Shown: piece after piece, positions 25,529-33,996 of the stretch
How the letters are laid out: every line of letters begins with the position of its first letter
How positions within the stretch are numbered: the first letter of the stretch is position 1
Assembly: GCF_027924665.1 (NCBI RefSeq)
Contig: NZ_AP027043.1
Location: 1,612,001-1,676,000 of the forward strand
Origin: Flavobacterium sp. GSB-24
Lineage (GTDB): Bacteria; Bacteroidota; Bacteroidia; Flavobacteriales; Flavobacteriaceae
Reading direction: 5' to 3'
Length of the DNA stretch: 64,000 bases
Made by a program: the position numbers and the translations under genes
Notes under the pieces: model-generated
What the model was told of the DNA's origin: nothing
The model's database searches: none
The model's input: the letters and a program-made list of their open reading frames with translations, nothing else

Positions 25529-26149
25529 ATGATTGACTTTTTTCTTGATAGTTATAAAAATGCGCCGTTGTGGCATATTGCTCTTGAGTTTTTAGTATTT
25601 GTTTTTGGTATTTTAAGTGTTTGGTTGGCAAAAAAAGAAAATATTTGGGTTTACCCAACAGGATTAATTGCAACGGTAATTTCAGTTTACCTTTTGTATG
25701 TCGCAGGTTATATTGGAGATATGATTATTAATGCATATTTTTCAATAATGAGTATTTACGGGTGGTATGTTTGGGCAAAAGGAGGAACTGTTGAAGACAA
25801 TCTGCCGATTACTCGTACAACTTTTAATGAAAAAATAATTGGAATCTTCCTGTTTATTGTTACCGTTTTTGTAGTTTTCGGAATTTATAAATATTTTGAT
25901 TACGAAATTAAACCAGACAATTATGTAGACATGATTTCGTCTGGAATATTTTTTGCGGGAATGTGGTACATGGCCAGAAAAAAAATAGAAAACTGGACAC
26001 TTTGGATTATTGGTGATATTATTGTTGTACCTCTCTATGCTTATCGCGGCTTAGGAATGTTGTCACTTCAATATATAATTTTTACAATTTTGGCTATTTC
26101 AGCTTATTTAGAATGGAGAAAGATCTTAGACAGCAAAAAACAACTATAA
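25529..26149 (+). CDS. pnuC: PnuC-family vitamin transporter (nicotinamide riboside or thiamine type)
   Basis: This 206-residue membrane protein has about seven transmembrane segments. The PnuC signatures are SIYGWYVWAKGG (about residues 75-86) and the tail WIIGDIIVVPLYAYRGL. The last 37 bases overlap the NadR-like kinase gene, the classic pairing in which the kinase traps imported nicotinamide riboside. A TPP-riboswitch receptor gene lies 2.8 kb downstream, so a thiamine-transporting PnuT role cannot be excluded. Confidence 0.9.
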   Translation: MIDFFLDSYKNAPLWHIALEFLVFVFGILSVWLAKKENIWVYPTGLIATVISVYLLYVAGYIGDMIINAYFSIMSIYGWYVWAKGGTVEDNLPITRTTFNEKIIGIFLFIVTVFVVFGIYKYFDYEIKPDNYVDMISSGIFFAGMWYMARKKIENWTLWIIGDIIVVPLYAYRGLGMLSLQYIIFTILAISAYLEWRKILDSKKQL

Positions 26150-28227
26150 TAAAAATTGCTTTATTTGGACCTGAAAGTACAGGTAAAACCACATTAGCAA
26201 AACAGCTTGCAGAATATTACGAAACCGAATGGGTTCCAGAATTTGCACGTGATTATCTACAAGAAAAGTGGGAAGAAAATAAGCATATCTGTGTTGCAGA
26301 TGATATGATGCCAATTGCTTACGGTCAGACTGCATTAGAAAATCAAAAACTGGCTTCAGCAAATAAATATCTGTTTTGTGATACCAATTTGATGGTAACA
26401 AAAGTTTTTTCTGAAATGTATTATGGTTTTTGTGATCCGCTTCTAAATGAAGCCGCTTTGAAACACGAATACGATTTATTCTTTTTAACAGATATTGATG
26501 TTCCTTGGGAGAAAGATGATATTCGAGATACCCCAGAAGGAAGAGAAACAGTGTTTTCTGTTTTCAAACAAACCCTAATTGATACCAAAAAGCCGTTTAT
26601 TACATTATCTGGAGATAAAGTGAGCCGTTTGAAAAAAGCGATTTCAATTATTGATAATTTAGCATTAGCCAAAGATAAAGGATTATCATCTGAGGATTTT
26701 GTTGAGATATATAATCATGGTATTCCTTTTGAAAATATTCTAAAACAATTAGATATATTTAAAAATGGAATAGCAAAAAGTAGTTTAATAAGTCCTGCAA
26801 CAATCAGCAACGGTATTTTAAGTTTATCTCAAACTGAGTTTGTAGAAAAAGCAGCTTTTTTTGACAATCATAAAGAAAATCTAAAAATTAAAAAGTTTGT
26901 TCCTGCTTCTGGTGCAGCTACTAGGATGTTTAAATTTTTAACAGCTTTTTTAAATGATTTCGACATTCAGAAAGAAACAATAAATGCTTACATCAACAGA
27001 AAAAATGATAAGGAACTTGCCATTTTTATTGTTGGAATGGAGAAGTTTCCTTTCTTTAAAACTATTGATAAAAAATTACGAGAGCTTTATCCAGATTTCG
27101 AGACTTTAGAAAGAGATTATAAAAACTATTACTTTATACAAGTATTATTATCTTCAGATTATCTTAATGCAGCAAATAAGCCTAAAGCTGTTTTGCCTTT
27201 TCATTTATATAAAACACATATTGCGAATCCAATAGAAGAACATTTGAACGAGTGTGTGCATTATGCAACTGCAAACAATGTCTCCAATTTACATTTTACG
27301 GTTTCAGAAATGCATCAAGATCTGTTTGAAACAGCAATTGATCAGGTTAAAGAAAAAATTGAAAAGGAATCTGGCACTACTATTAATATTGCATATTCTT
27401 ATCAAAATAAAAGTACAGACTCTATTAATGTAGACATACAAAACAAAATTGTTCGTAACAGTAATGGAAGTTTGGTTTTTAGACCTGGAGGGCATGGTGC
27501 CTTAATTGAAAATCTGAATAATCTGGATTCTGATATCATTTTTATTAAAAATATAGACAACGTAATTCAAAATCATATCGATAAAATTACATTGTATAAA
27601 AAGGCTTTAGGTGGTATTTTGATCGAGGTCCAACAGAAAGTGTTTGATTATTTAAGAAAAATTGAAAAAGGGGAAGTGACAGAAAATGATCTGGTTGAAA
27701 TTGTGGATGTTTTAATCCAAAAGTTAAATATTCAAATGACTAGCGATTTTAATAAATTTACTTTTGAAAATAAACTTGCTAAAATCAAAGAACTATTAGA
27801 CCGTCCGATCAGAGTTTGCGGAATGGTTAGAAACGAAGGTGAACCTGGCGGCGGACCATTTTGGGTGATGAATGAAAAAGGTGAAGTTTCATTGCAAATT
27901 GTAGAAACATCACAGGTCGATTTAGCAAACAAAAGACAGCTCCAAATTTTAGAAGATGCAACACATTTTAATCCTGTAGATTTGGTTTGCGGAATTAAAA
28001 ATTATAAGGGAGAAAAATTTGATCTAAAACAATTTGTTGATCAAAAATCTGGTTTTATTGTTGAAAAAAGTGTTGAAGGAAAACCAGTAAAAAGTTATGA
28101 ACTTCCAGGATTATGGAACGGATCGATGGCAAATTGGTTAACTATTTTTGTTGCAGTTCCTTTAATTACTTTTAATCCTGTAAAAACAGTAAATGATTTA
28201 TTGAAAGCAGCGCATCAGCCACAATAA
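26113..28227 (+). CDS. Fusion of NadR-like ribosylnicotinamide kinase domain with DUF4301
   Basis: This 704-residue protein has residues about 13-190 as a NadR-type P-loop kinase: Walker A GPESTGKT (19-26), WVPEFARDYL and FCDTNLMVTKV. Residues about 195-704 match the Bacteroidota family DUF4301, which includes VPASGAATRMF (263-273). That segment looks like the nucleotide-binding turn of sugar-phosphate nucleotidyltransferases. Both parts form one uninterrupted frame. The start overlaps pnuC by 37 bases. The kinase probably phosphorylates the imported nucleoside; the DUF4301 role is unknown. Confidence 0.85.
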   Translation: MEKDLRQQKTTIIKIALFGPESTGKTTLAKQLAEYYETEWVPEFARDYLQEKWEENKHICVADDMMPIAYGQTALENQKLASANKYLFCDTNLMVTKVFSEMYYGFCDPLLNEAALKHEYDLFFLTDIDVPWEKDDIRDTPEGRETVFSVFKQTLIDTKKPFITLSGDKVSRLKKAISIIDNLALAKDKGLSSEDFVEIYNHGIPFENILKQLDIFKNGIAKSSLISPATISNGILSLSQTEFVEKAAFFDNHKENLKIKKFVPASGAATRMFKFLTAFLNDFDIQKETINAYINRKNDKELAIFIVGMEKFPFFKTIDKKLRELYPDFETLERDYKNYYFIQVLLSSDYLNAANKPKAVLPFHLYKTHIANPIEEHLNECVHYATANNVSNLHFTVSEMHQDLFETAIDQVKEKIEKESGTTINIAYSYQNKSTDSINVDIQNKIVRNSNGSLVFRPGGHGALIENLNNLDSDIIFIKNIDNVIQNHIDKITLYKKALGGILIEVQQKVFDYLRKIEKGEVTENDLVEIVDVLIQKLNIQMTSDFNKFTFENKLAKIKELLDRPIRVCGMVRNEGEPGGGPFWVMNEKGEVSLQIVETSQVDLANKRQLQILEDATHFNPVDLVCGIKNYKGEKFDLKQFVDQKSGFIVEKSVEGKPVKSYELPGLWNGSMANWLTIFVAVPLITFNPVKTVNDLLKAAHQPQ

Positions 28228-28228
28228 A

Positions 28229-28630
28229 ATGGATACAGAAAAAATCATATCAGAGTTGGGCTTTAAAGCCGTTCGGAGCAGTGGCGCCGGCGGACAAAAC
28301 GTAAATAAAGTTTCGTCAAAGGTAGTTTTGAGTTTTGATTTAGATAATTCTCAAGCTTTGTCTGATGAAGAAAAAATACTTTTAAAAGACAATTTATCAA
28401 CTCGTTTAACTTCTGAAAATATTCTGATTTTGAATTGTGATGAAGATAGAAGTCAGTTAAAAAACAAAGAAATTGTTATAAAGAGATTTCTAGAGTTAAT
28501 AAAAAAAGGACTTTATGTTCCTAAGGTCAGAAAAGCTACAAAAGTTCCGAAATCAGTAATTAAAAAGAGAATTAAAGATAAAAAGAACGTTTCGGATCTT
28601 AAACAATCAAGAAGAAAACCTGATTTTTAG
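28229..28630 (+). CDS. arfB: Peptide-chain release factor-like ribosome rescue protein (ArfB/YaeJ type)
   Basis: This 133-residue protein has the catalytic GGQ at residues 21-23 in SGAGGQNVNKVSSKV. The C-terminal tail is Lys/Arg-rich (KKRIKDKKNVSDLKQSRRKPDF), as ArfB needs to enter the empty mRNA channel. It lacks a codon-recognition domain, so it would hydrolyse peptidyl-tRNA on stalled ribosomes. It starts one base after the stop of the kinase/DUF4301 gene, suggesting coupling. Confidence 0.9.
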   Translation: MDTEKIISELGFKAVRSSGAGGQNVNKVSSKVVLSFDLDNSQALSDEEKILLKDNLSTRLTSENILILNCDEDRSQLKNKEIVIKRFLELIKKGLYVPKVRKATKVPKSVIKKRIKDKKNVSDLKQSRRKPDF

Positions 28631-28712
28631 TATTAAGATTGGAGAATTAAGTATAAAGAAAGAGATCACAAACTAAATCTTGATACTTTATACATTTATC
28701 TTAATACTTTTC

Positions 28713-28720
28713 TATATTTG
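28713..28720 (+). promoter_or_regulatory. -7 promoter box of the TPP-regulated receptor gene
   Basis: TATATTTG matches TAnnTTTG and ends 8 bases before the riboswitch. The thiamine operon riboswitch has the identical octamer in the same relative position. Confidence 0.7.
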
Positions 28721-28728
28721 CACTGTCT

Positions 28729-28802
28729 CAAAGGGGTGCTCTAAATAACGAGCTGAGATCATACCCAAAGAACCTGAGCGAGTAATGTTGCTAAGGGAAA
28801 AA
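28729..28802 (+). promoter_or_regulatory. TPP (thiamine pyrophosphate) riboswitch
   Basis: All THI-box elements are readable in order: GGGGTGCT, GCTGAGAT, ATACCC, GAACCTGA, GTAATG and AAGGGA. Just downstream, ACGACAAT (28803-28810) pairs with ATTGTCGT (28831-28838) and could be the expression platform. It controls the TonB receptor below, marking it as a thiamine uptake gene. Confidence 0.97.
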
Positions 28803-28960
28803 ACGACAATTTTAAGAGTGCACACTTTACATTGTCGTGAAACACATTTTATTAATTTAACAAAAGAATAATTCCCCCTTTTATTTGTAATTTTTTACAG
28901 ATGAAAACTATCTTTAAAGGTACTGAGGTACTAAGTTGCAAAGGTTCTAATGTTCAAAAA

Positions 28961-31063
28961 ATGAGCAGAATCAAATCTATTTTATTTCTTCTATTCTCTT
29001 TTTTCTATTCTCTTTTTTCTTTTGCGCAACAGCAAGATTCTACAAAAGTAAATTCTCTTGATGAGGTTCTGGTTTCTGCAGTTCGCGTTACTACAAAAAC
29101 TCCAGTAAGTTTTAGTAATATGGATAAAAAAGAAATTAAATATAGAAACTTAGGACAAGATATTCCTGTTTTAATGAATTATCTTCCATCAGTTGTAACA
29201 ACTTCTGATGCTGGAAACGGAGTAGGTTACACAGGAATACGAGTGCGTGGAAGCGATGCTACACGTGTAAACGTAACTATAAACGGAATTCCATACAATG
29301 ATGCTGAAAGTCAAGGAACTTTTTGGGTAAACATGCCCGATTTTGCTTCTTCTGTAGAAAGTCTTCAATTACAGCGTGGAGTTGGAACATCTACAAATGG
29401 AGCAGGTGCTTTTGGTGCCAGTTTAAACATGCTGACAGATAGTTATGCAAGAAAAGCAACAGGTGAAATTTCAAGCTCTGCAGGTTCATTCAATACCATA
29501 AAAAATACGGTAAAATTTAGTACTGGGTTATTAAATGACCACTTCGAAATCGCAGGACGTTTATCTGCCATAAAATCACAAGGATATATTGATCGTGCAA
29601 GTTCTGATTTAAAATCGTATTTCCTTCAGGGAACTTATGTTGGCAAAACGACTTTAATTAAAGCTTTGGTTTTTGGAGGAACTGAAAAAACGTATCAATC
29701 TTGGAACGGAATTGATGCCGAAACTTTAAATACAGATCGTACTTATAATTCAGCTGGTAAATATACAGACGAAGCTGGAAATGTTCGTTTTTATGATAAT
29801 GAAACCGATAATTACAAACAAGACCATTATCAACTGCATTGGGGCGAATCAATTTCTGATAAATGGAGTACGAATCTTGCATTACATTATACAAAAGGAA
29901 AAGGATATTACGAAAATTATAAGGAAGATGCAGATATGTCTGATTATAATCTGAATCCAGTTGGTGCTGTAACAACAACAGATTTAGTGCGTCAGAAATG
30001 GTTGGATAATGATTTTTACGGGACAACTTTTTCGGCAAAATATAAAGAAGAAAAATTAGATGTAATTATTGGCGGAGGCTGGAATAAATATGAAGGAGAC
30101 CACTACGGAAAAGTAATCTGGGCGAGATACGCTTCGCAATCTGAATTAGGAGATCATTATTATGATGATTTTTCTACTAAGACTGATGGAAATATTTTCG
30201 CTAAAGCAAATTATCAATTTACAGAAGAATTGAGTTTCTACGGAGATTTACAATACAGAAATGTGAAGTATAAAGCAAATAGTGCTGAAACAGGTTTGGT
30301 AGATGATAACTTCAACTTTTTTAATCCAAAAGCGGGTTTGAATTATGCTTTCAATGAAAAAAACACTTTGTACTTTTCTTATGCCAGAGGTAATCGTGAG
30401 CCAAACAGAACCGATTATGAAGGTGGAAATGTAAAACCAGAGAAACTTAATGATTTTGAATTAGGATGGAGATTTAATTCAGAGAAATTTCAATTGAATT
30501 CTAATCTATATTATATGGGATATAGAGATCAATTGATTTTAACGGGAAGACTTGATGATGTTGGTGCGCCAATTCGTGCCAATACAGAAAAAAGTTATCG
30601 TTTAGGTTTCGAATTTGATGCAACAATTGCGATTACTGATAGATTTACTTTAAGACCAAACTTTACTTTGAGCAGCAATAAAAATGTTGATTTAGCTGTT
30701 GAAGGGGAATACTACGGAACAACCAAAATCGCCTATTCTCCAGAAGTTATTGCAGGAAATGTAATTGTGTATAAACCTATTGAAGGATTATATCTTTCGC
30801 TATTGCAAAAATACGTTGGAGAGCAGTACATGAACAATATTGAACTACCTGCAGCTAAGTTGGCAGATTATTTTGTAAATGACTTTAATGCTTCCTACGA
30901 AATAAAACCAAATTCTATTTTTAAATCGATTACGATTACGGCATTGGTTAATAATATTTTCGACAAAAAATATGTTTCAAACGGAGCTATGTGGGATATT
31001 TATCCATACTATTATCCGCAGGCAGGAACCAATTTCTTAATTGGGTTAAATCTGAAATTCTAA
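28961..31063 (+). CDS. TonB-dependent outer-membrane receptor under TPP control (thiamine uptake)
   Basis: This protein is 700 residues from the ATG at 28961, where a clean signal peptide begins (MSRIKSILFLLFSFFYSLF ... FAQQ). An in-frame ATG at 28901 would prepend 20 residues whose DNA looks like a dispersed repeat (GGTACTGAGGTACTAAG), so I prefer the shorter form. After a TonB-box-like region (LDEVLVSAVRV) come the plug (SVVTTSDAGNGVGYTGIRVRGSD) and a 22-strand-type barrel ending in NFLIGLNLKF. The preceding riboswitch makes thiamine or its phosphates the likely cargo. Confidence 0.92.
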   Translation: MSRIKSILFLLFSFFYSLFSFAQQQDSTKVNSLDEVLVSAVRVTTKTPVSFSNMDKKEIKYRNLGQDIPVLMNYLPSVVTTSDAGNGVGYTGIRVRGSDATRVNVTINGIPYNDAESQGTFWVNMPDFASSVESLQLQRGVGTSTNGAGAFGASLNMLTDSYARKATGEISSSAGSFNTIKNTVKFSTGLLNDHFEIAGRLSAIKSQGYIDRASSDLKSYFLQGTYVGKTTLIKALVFGGTEKTYQSWNGIDAETLNTDRTYNSAGKYTDEAGNVRFYDNETDNYKQDHYQLHWGESISDKWSTNLALHYTKGKGYYENYKEDADMSDYNLNPVGAVTTTDLVRQKWLDNDFYGTTFSAKYKEEKLDVIIGGGWNKYEGDHYGKVIWARYASQSELGDHYYDDFSTKTDGNIFAKANYQFTEELSFYGDLQYRNVKYKANSAETGLVDDNFNFFNPKAGLNYAFNEKNTLYFSYARGNREPNRTDYEGGNVKPEKLNDFELGWRFNSEKFQLNSNLYYMGYRDQLILTGRLDDVGAPIRANTEKSYRLGFEFDATIAITDRFTLRPNFTLSSNKNVDLAVEGEYYGTTKIAYSPEVIAGNVIVYKPIEGLYLSLLQKYVGEQYMNNIELPAAKLADYFVNDFNASYEIKPNSIFKSITITALVNNIFDKKYVSNGAMWDIYPYYYPQAGTNFLIGLNLKF

Positions 31064-31076
31064 TTGAGTTAAATGC

Positions 31077-31112
31077 AAAAAAAAGCCTGAAATTATTTTC
31101 AGGCTTTTTTTT
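31077..31112. terminator. Bidirectional terminator after the TonB receptor
   Basis: A 16-bp stem (8 A-T pairs outside GCCTGAAA / TTTCAGGC) with a TTAT loop has A/T tails on both sides. It serves the receptor and the convergent lipoprotein gene, whose stop codon overlaps it. Confidence 0.9.
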
Positions 31113-31527
31113 AATTGTATACGTGAACTACACTTCCAGAAGACTCTACACGATATTGCTTCATCGGATATTCTTTTCCTCCCAGTCCTGTAAATAAATT
31201 ATATTGAGTCTTATCGCACGAACAAACGGCATAAATTCCGTCAATTGTCATAGCGGTACAAGAGGCAAGTTCTTGGTTTGGGCATGCGGCATCAAAAGCG
31301 GTGTAAGTTCCTTCACCAGTTTTCATTACAATAATTCCTTTTGCTCCGTAGTTAGCAACAAAAACAGGATTACTAGGATAAATCAATTTATTGTAAGTTG
31401 GAAGATTGGTATCCAAGTACGCATTTACAGAATAATTAGGGATATAAGGATTGTTATTGCTCCTGTTGTTGTCGCTGCATGAGAATAATACAGCAGAAAG
31501 TGCGATAAAGAACCAGATTTTTTTCAT
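31111..31527 (-). CDS. Lipoprotein with degenerate Rieske-like fold
   Basis: This 138-residue protein has a lipoprotein signal (VLFSCSD, Cys at residue 17). The C-terminal 70 residues look like a Rieske domain (YTAFDAACPNQ ... YAVCSCDKTQYNLFTG ... YPMKQYRVE). The histidine ligands of C-x-H...C-x2-H are replaced: C82-P-N84 and C102-S-C104-D105. A canonical 2Fe-2S Rieske centre is therefore unlikely, although four Cys (82, 90, 102, 104) remain. The role is unknown. It is divergent from greA, with a bidirectional terminator at its 3' end. Confidence 0.75.
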   Translation of the reverse strand: MKKIWFFIALSAVLFSCSDNNRSNNNPYIPNYSVNAYLDTNLPTYNKLIYPSNPVFVANYGAKGIIVMKTGEGTYTAFDAACPNQELASCTAMTIDGIYAVCSCDKTQYNLFTGLGGKEYPMKQYRVESSGSVVHVYN

Positions 31528-31619
31528 TATTTTAATAAGAATTAGTGAAACAAAAATAATTTATTTAGATTTGAAATCTATATGATTAACATATAATTAT
31601 GTACTATTAAAAATTATAG

Positions 31620-31627
31620 TATATTTG
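31620..31627 (+). promoter_or_regulatory. -7 promoter box of greA
   Basis: TATATTTG matches TAnnTTTG. It implies a leader of about 50 bases before the greA ATG at 31684, so the open frame that starts with GTG at 31627 is not the true start. Confidence 0.65.
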
Positions 31628-31634
31628 TGGTAAG

Positions 31635-31660
31635 AAAATCCCGTCGCGATGGGATTTTTT
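31635..31660 (+). terminator. Terminator-like hairpin in the greA leader
   Basis: AAAATCCC pairs with GGGATTTT around an 8-base loop and is followed by TT. It lies between the greA promoter and start codon with no upstream plus-strand gene to terminate, so it may attenuate greA. Confidence 0.65.
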
Positions 31661-31683
31661 GTATTTATATAAACGATGAAGTT

Positions 31684-32160
31684 ATGAGTAAAGTATCTTA
31701 TTATACAGCAGAAGGACTAAAAAAGTTAAAAGATGAATTGGAGCATTTAAAAAGTGTAATGCGTCCTAAGGCATCTCAAGATATTGCAGACGCAAGAGAT
31801 AAAGGTGATTTGTCTGAAAACGCGGAATATGATGCAGCAAAAGAAGCACAAGGTTTATTAGAAATGAGAATTTCTAAATTGGAAGAAGTATATGCAAATG
31901 CAAGATTAATAGATGAATCTCAATTAGATGTTTCTAAGGTTTTGGTTTTGTCTAATGTAAAAATCAAAAATCAAAGCAACGGAATGGAGATGAAATATAC
32001 TCTAGTTGCTGAAAGTGAAGCAGATCTTAAAACAGGAAAAATCTCTGTAACATCTCCTATCGGAAAAGGGTTATTAGGAAAGTCTGTTGGAGAAGTAGCA
32101 GAAATTACAGTTCCAAACGGAATTTTGAAATTTGAAATTCTTGAAATCTCAAGAGACTAA
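31684..32160 (+). CDS. greA: Transcription elongation factor GreA
   Basis: This 158-residue protein starts at the ATG giving MSKVSYYTAEGLKKLKDEL. The N-terminal coiled coil carries the acidic tip (DARDKGDLSENAEYDAAKEAQ), which reaches into the RNA polymerase secondary channel to stimulate cleavage of backtracked RNA. The C-terminal FKBP-like domain ends ISPIGKGLLGK...GILKFEILEI. It is followed by a repeat and the HIT gene. The leader hairpin suggests attenuation. Confidence 0.97.
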   Translation: MSKVSYYTAEGLKKLKDELEHLKSVMRPKASQDIADARDKGDLSENAEYDAAKEAQGLLEMRISKLEEVYANARLIDESQLDVSKVLVLSNVKIKNQSNGMEMKYTLVAESEADLKTGKISVTSPIGKGLLGKSVGEVAEITVPNGILKFEILEISRD

Positions 32161-32174
32161 TTCTTTTAAAAGTG

Positions 32175-32216
32175 TAATCGTTAAATCGGTTAAACGAATA
32201 AACAGTTAAACGATTA
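32175..32216. repeat. Short inverted AT-rich repeat between greA and the HIT gene
   Basis: TAATCGTTAAA and TTAAACGATTA are inverted arms around GTTAAACGAATAAACAG-like direct repeats. It is a typical dispersed TTAAACGATT-type intergenic repeat. Confidence 0.6.
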
Positions 32217-32228
32217 ACCCAAGAAACC

Positions 32229-32618
32229 ATGAGTTCAATATTCACTAAAATAGTAAACGGAGAAATTCCTGCCTACAAAATTGCTGAAGACGATAAATAT
32301 TTGGCTTTTTTAGATGTAAATCCAAATGCTAAAGGACATACGCTTTGCATTCCGAAACAAGAAATCGATAAGATTTTTGATATGGAAGAAGAAGATTATT
32401 TAGGCTTAATGAAGTTTTCTAAAAAAGTAGCGGCAGCTTTGGAAAAAACAGTTCCATGCAAGAGAATCGGAATAGCAGTTGTTGGACTTGAAGTGCCTCA
32501 TGCACACGTACACTTAATTCCGTTAAACGAAATGGATGAAATGCGTTTTCAAAACAAAGTTTCTCTTTCTAAAGAAGAATTTGAAGCATTAGCAAAAGAT
32601 ATTCAATCGAATTTATAA
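32229..32618 (+). CDS. HIT-family nucleotide-binding hydrolase
   Basis: This 129-residue protein has the histidine triad motif HAHVHLIPL near residues 92-100, preceded by IFTKIVNGEIPAYKIAEDDKYLAFLD. It is of the HINT/Fhit-like bacterial type, which hydrolyses purine phosphoramidates or adenylylated side products such as aminoacyl-adenylates. It is separated from greA by 68 bases that carry a repeat but no clear terminator, so co-transcription is possible. Confidence 0.94.
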   Translation: MSSIFTKIVNGEIPAYKIAEDDKYLAFLDVNPNAKGHTLCIPKQEIDKIFDMEEEDYLGLMKFSKKVAAALEKTVPCKRIGIAVVGLEVPHAHVHLIPLNEMDEMRFQNKVSLSKEEFEALAKDIQSNL

Positions 32619-32709
32619 TGTTTTCACGAATGTCTGGCAAAGAAGTATAAGTTCGTTTTAAGAGCGAGCCGTAGACTTCGACTTCGCTTAGTCTGACAAA
32701 ACAGATAAT

Positions 32710-32744
32710 AAAAAGTGCAGTAAATTATTTTTACTGCACTTTTT
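32710..32744. terminator. Bidirectional terminator between the HIT gene and the histidine kinase
   Basis: A 15-bp stem (AAAAAGTGCAGTAAA / TTTACTGCACTTTTT) with a 5-base loop. The kinase stop codon lies inside the stem. Confidence 0.9.
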
Positions 32745-33882
32745 TATTTAATAAGATTTGAAAAGTAGTTCCTTTTCCTATTTCAGACTGTAATACCTTT
32801 ATATTCCCATTATGGTATTCCTCAACAATTCTTTTCGTTAAAGAAAGACCAAGTCCCCAGCCGCGCTTTTTGGTTGTGAAACCTGGTTCAAAAATGGTTT
32901 TAAATTGTTTTTTAGAAATTCCTGTTCCAGAATCTTTCACATTAATTTTTACATTAAAAGCATCTTGTTCAATTTTAAGATCTAAAGTTCCTTTTCCTTT
33001 CATGGCATCAATAGCATTTTTGACCAAATTTTCAATTGTCCAGCTGTGTAATGTTGGATTTATCATAGCAAAAATTGGTTCTTTTGGAGCTTCAAAAGAA
33101 AAAGCAACCTGTTTCGAAAATCGAGATTGAAGATACTCATATGCATTTTTTGTCTCTTCTACAATATTGTGATTTTCTAGAACTGGAACAGATCCAATTT
33201 TAGAAAAACGATCGGTGATAGTCTGCAGACGTTCTATGTCTTTTTCTATTTCAATACTTATAGAAGGATCAATCTCTTCGGTTTTTAATATTTCGACCCA
33301 GCCAATTAATGAAGACAATGGTGTGCCAATCTGGTGTGCAGTTTCTTTAGCCATTCCAGCCCAAAGTTTGTTTTGGGTTGCCATTTTAGTGCTTTTGTAA
33401 AAATTATAAATTAAAGCAACACATAAAACAATAATAAGAAATAAAGCAATTGGATAATATTTGAGTTTATTAAGTAATCCTGAATTTCCATAGTACAACG
33501 TCTGGTATTTCCCGGGAGCATATTCAAAAGTTATAGGCTCATTTTCATTTCTTAATTTATTCAAATAGGCTGCTCTTTTTTTCTTGTTACTAAGAATTTC
33601 ATCAGGAACATTTGTCGCACTTACCACTTTGTCGTACAAAATAACTATAGCCGGAATAGAAGTATTGTTGTTGATGATTTGAAGCGGAAGTTCTACATCA
33701 GTATTTTCGTTTGCATTCACAATTGTAATTTGCGCATTTACAAAAAGTTTCATTTTTAAACGCTCCTCATTTTTAAATATTTGGAAGAAAGTATAAGTAT
33801 TCCAAAGGATTAGAGAAATGATGATAAAGCAGAAGGAAATGATAATCCAGCGAGTTGTATTTGTTCTTTCAGAAAAAGACAT
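32731..33882 (-). CDS. Orphan sensor histidine kinase
   Basis: This protein is 383 residues from the ATG at 33882 (MSFSERTNTTRW); a 13-residue longer frame lacks support. A membrane segment at about 12-33, an extracytoplasmic region of about 105 residues and a second segment at about 141-162 are visible. The H-box has H183 (ETAHQIGTPLSS), and the ATPase boxes are NLVKNAIDAM, DSGTGI and GWGLGLSL. No response regulator is adjacent. H-box variants with AHQIGTP are typical of the HisKA type in Bacteroidota. The signal is unknown. Confidence 0.9.
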   Translation of the reverse strand: MSFSERTNTTRWIIISFCFIIISLILWNTYTFFQIFKNEERLKMKLFVNAQITIVNANENTDVELPLQIINNNTSIPAIVILYDKVVSATNVPDEILSNKKKRAAYLNKLRNENEPITFEYAPGKYQTLYYGNSGLLNKLKYYPIALFLIIVLCVALIYNFYKSTKMATQNKLWAGMAKETAHQIGTPLSSLIGWVEILKTEEIDPSISIEIEKDIERLQTITDRFSKIGSVPVLENHNIVEETKNAYEYLQSRFSKQVAFSFEAPKEPIFAMINPTLHSWTIENLVKNAIDAMKGKGTLDLKIEQDAFNVKINVKDSGTGISKKQFKTIFEPGFTTKKRGWGLGLSLTKRIVEEYHNGNIKVLQSEIGKGTTFQILLNKKVQ

Positions 33883-33996
33883 ATCAATTATTTTGTGGTA
33901 TAAATATAACGAAATATACACATTTTATATTTTGCGACTGGCGAAAGTTTTTTTGTTTTATCTGCAAAACAATTTCTCATAATTAAACCATTTCAA

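Noticed and set aside
29658..30038. 126-residue open frame on the minus strand inside the TonB receptor gene
   Set aside because: It lies completely within a well-supported receptor gene, has no family resemblance and is an expected by-product of the codon pattern.
31627..31683. Longer greA reading frame from a GTG
   Set aside because: It would place the start on the last base of the -7 box and translate the leader hairpin; the family N-terminus begins at the ATG at 31684.
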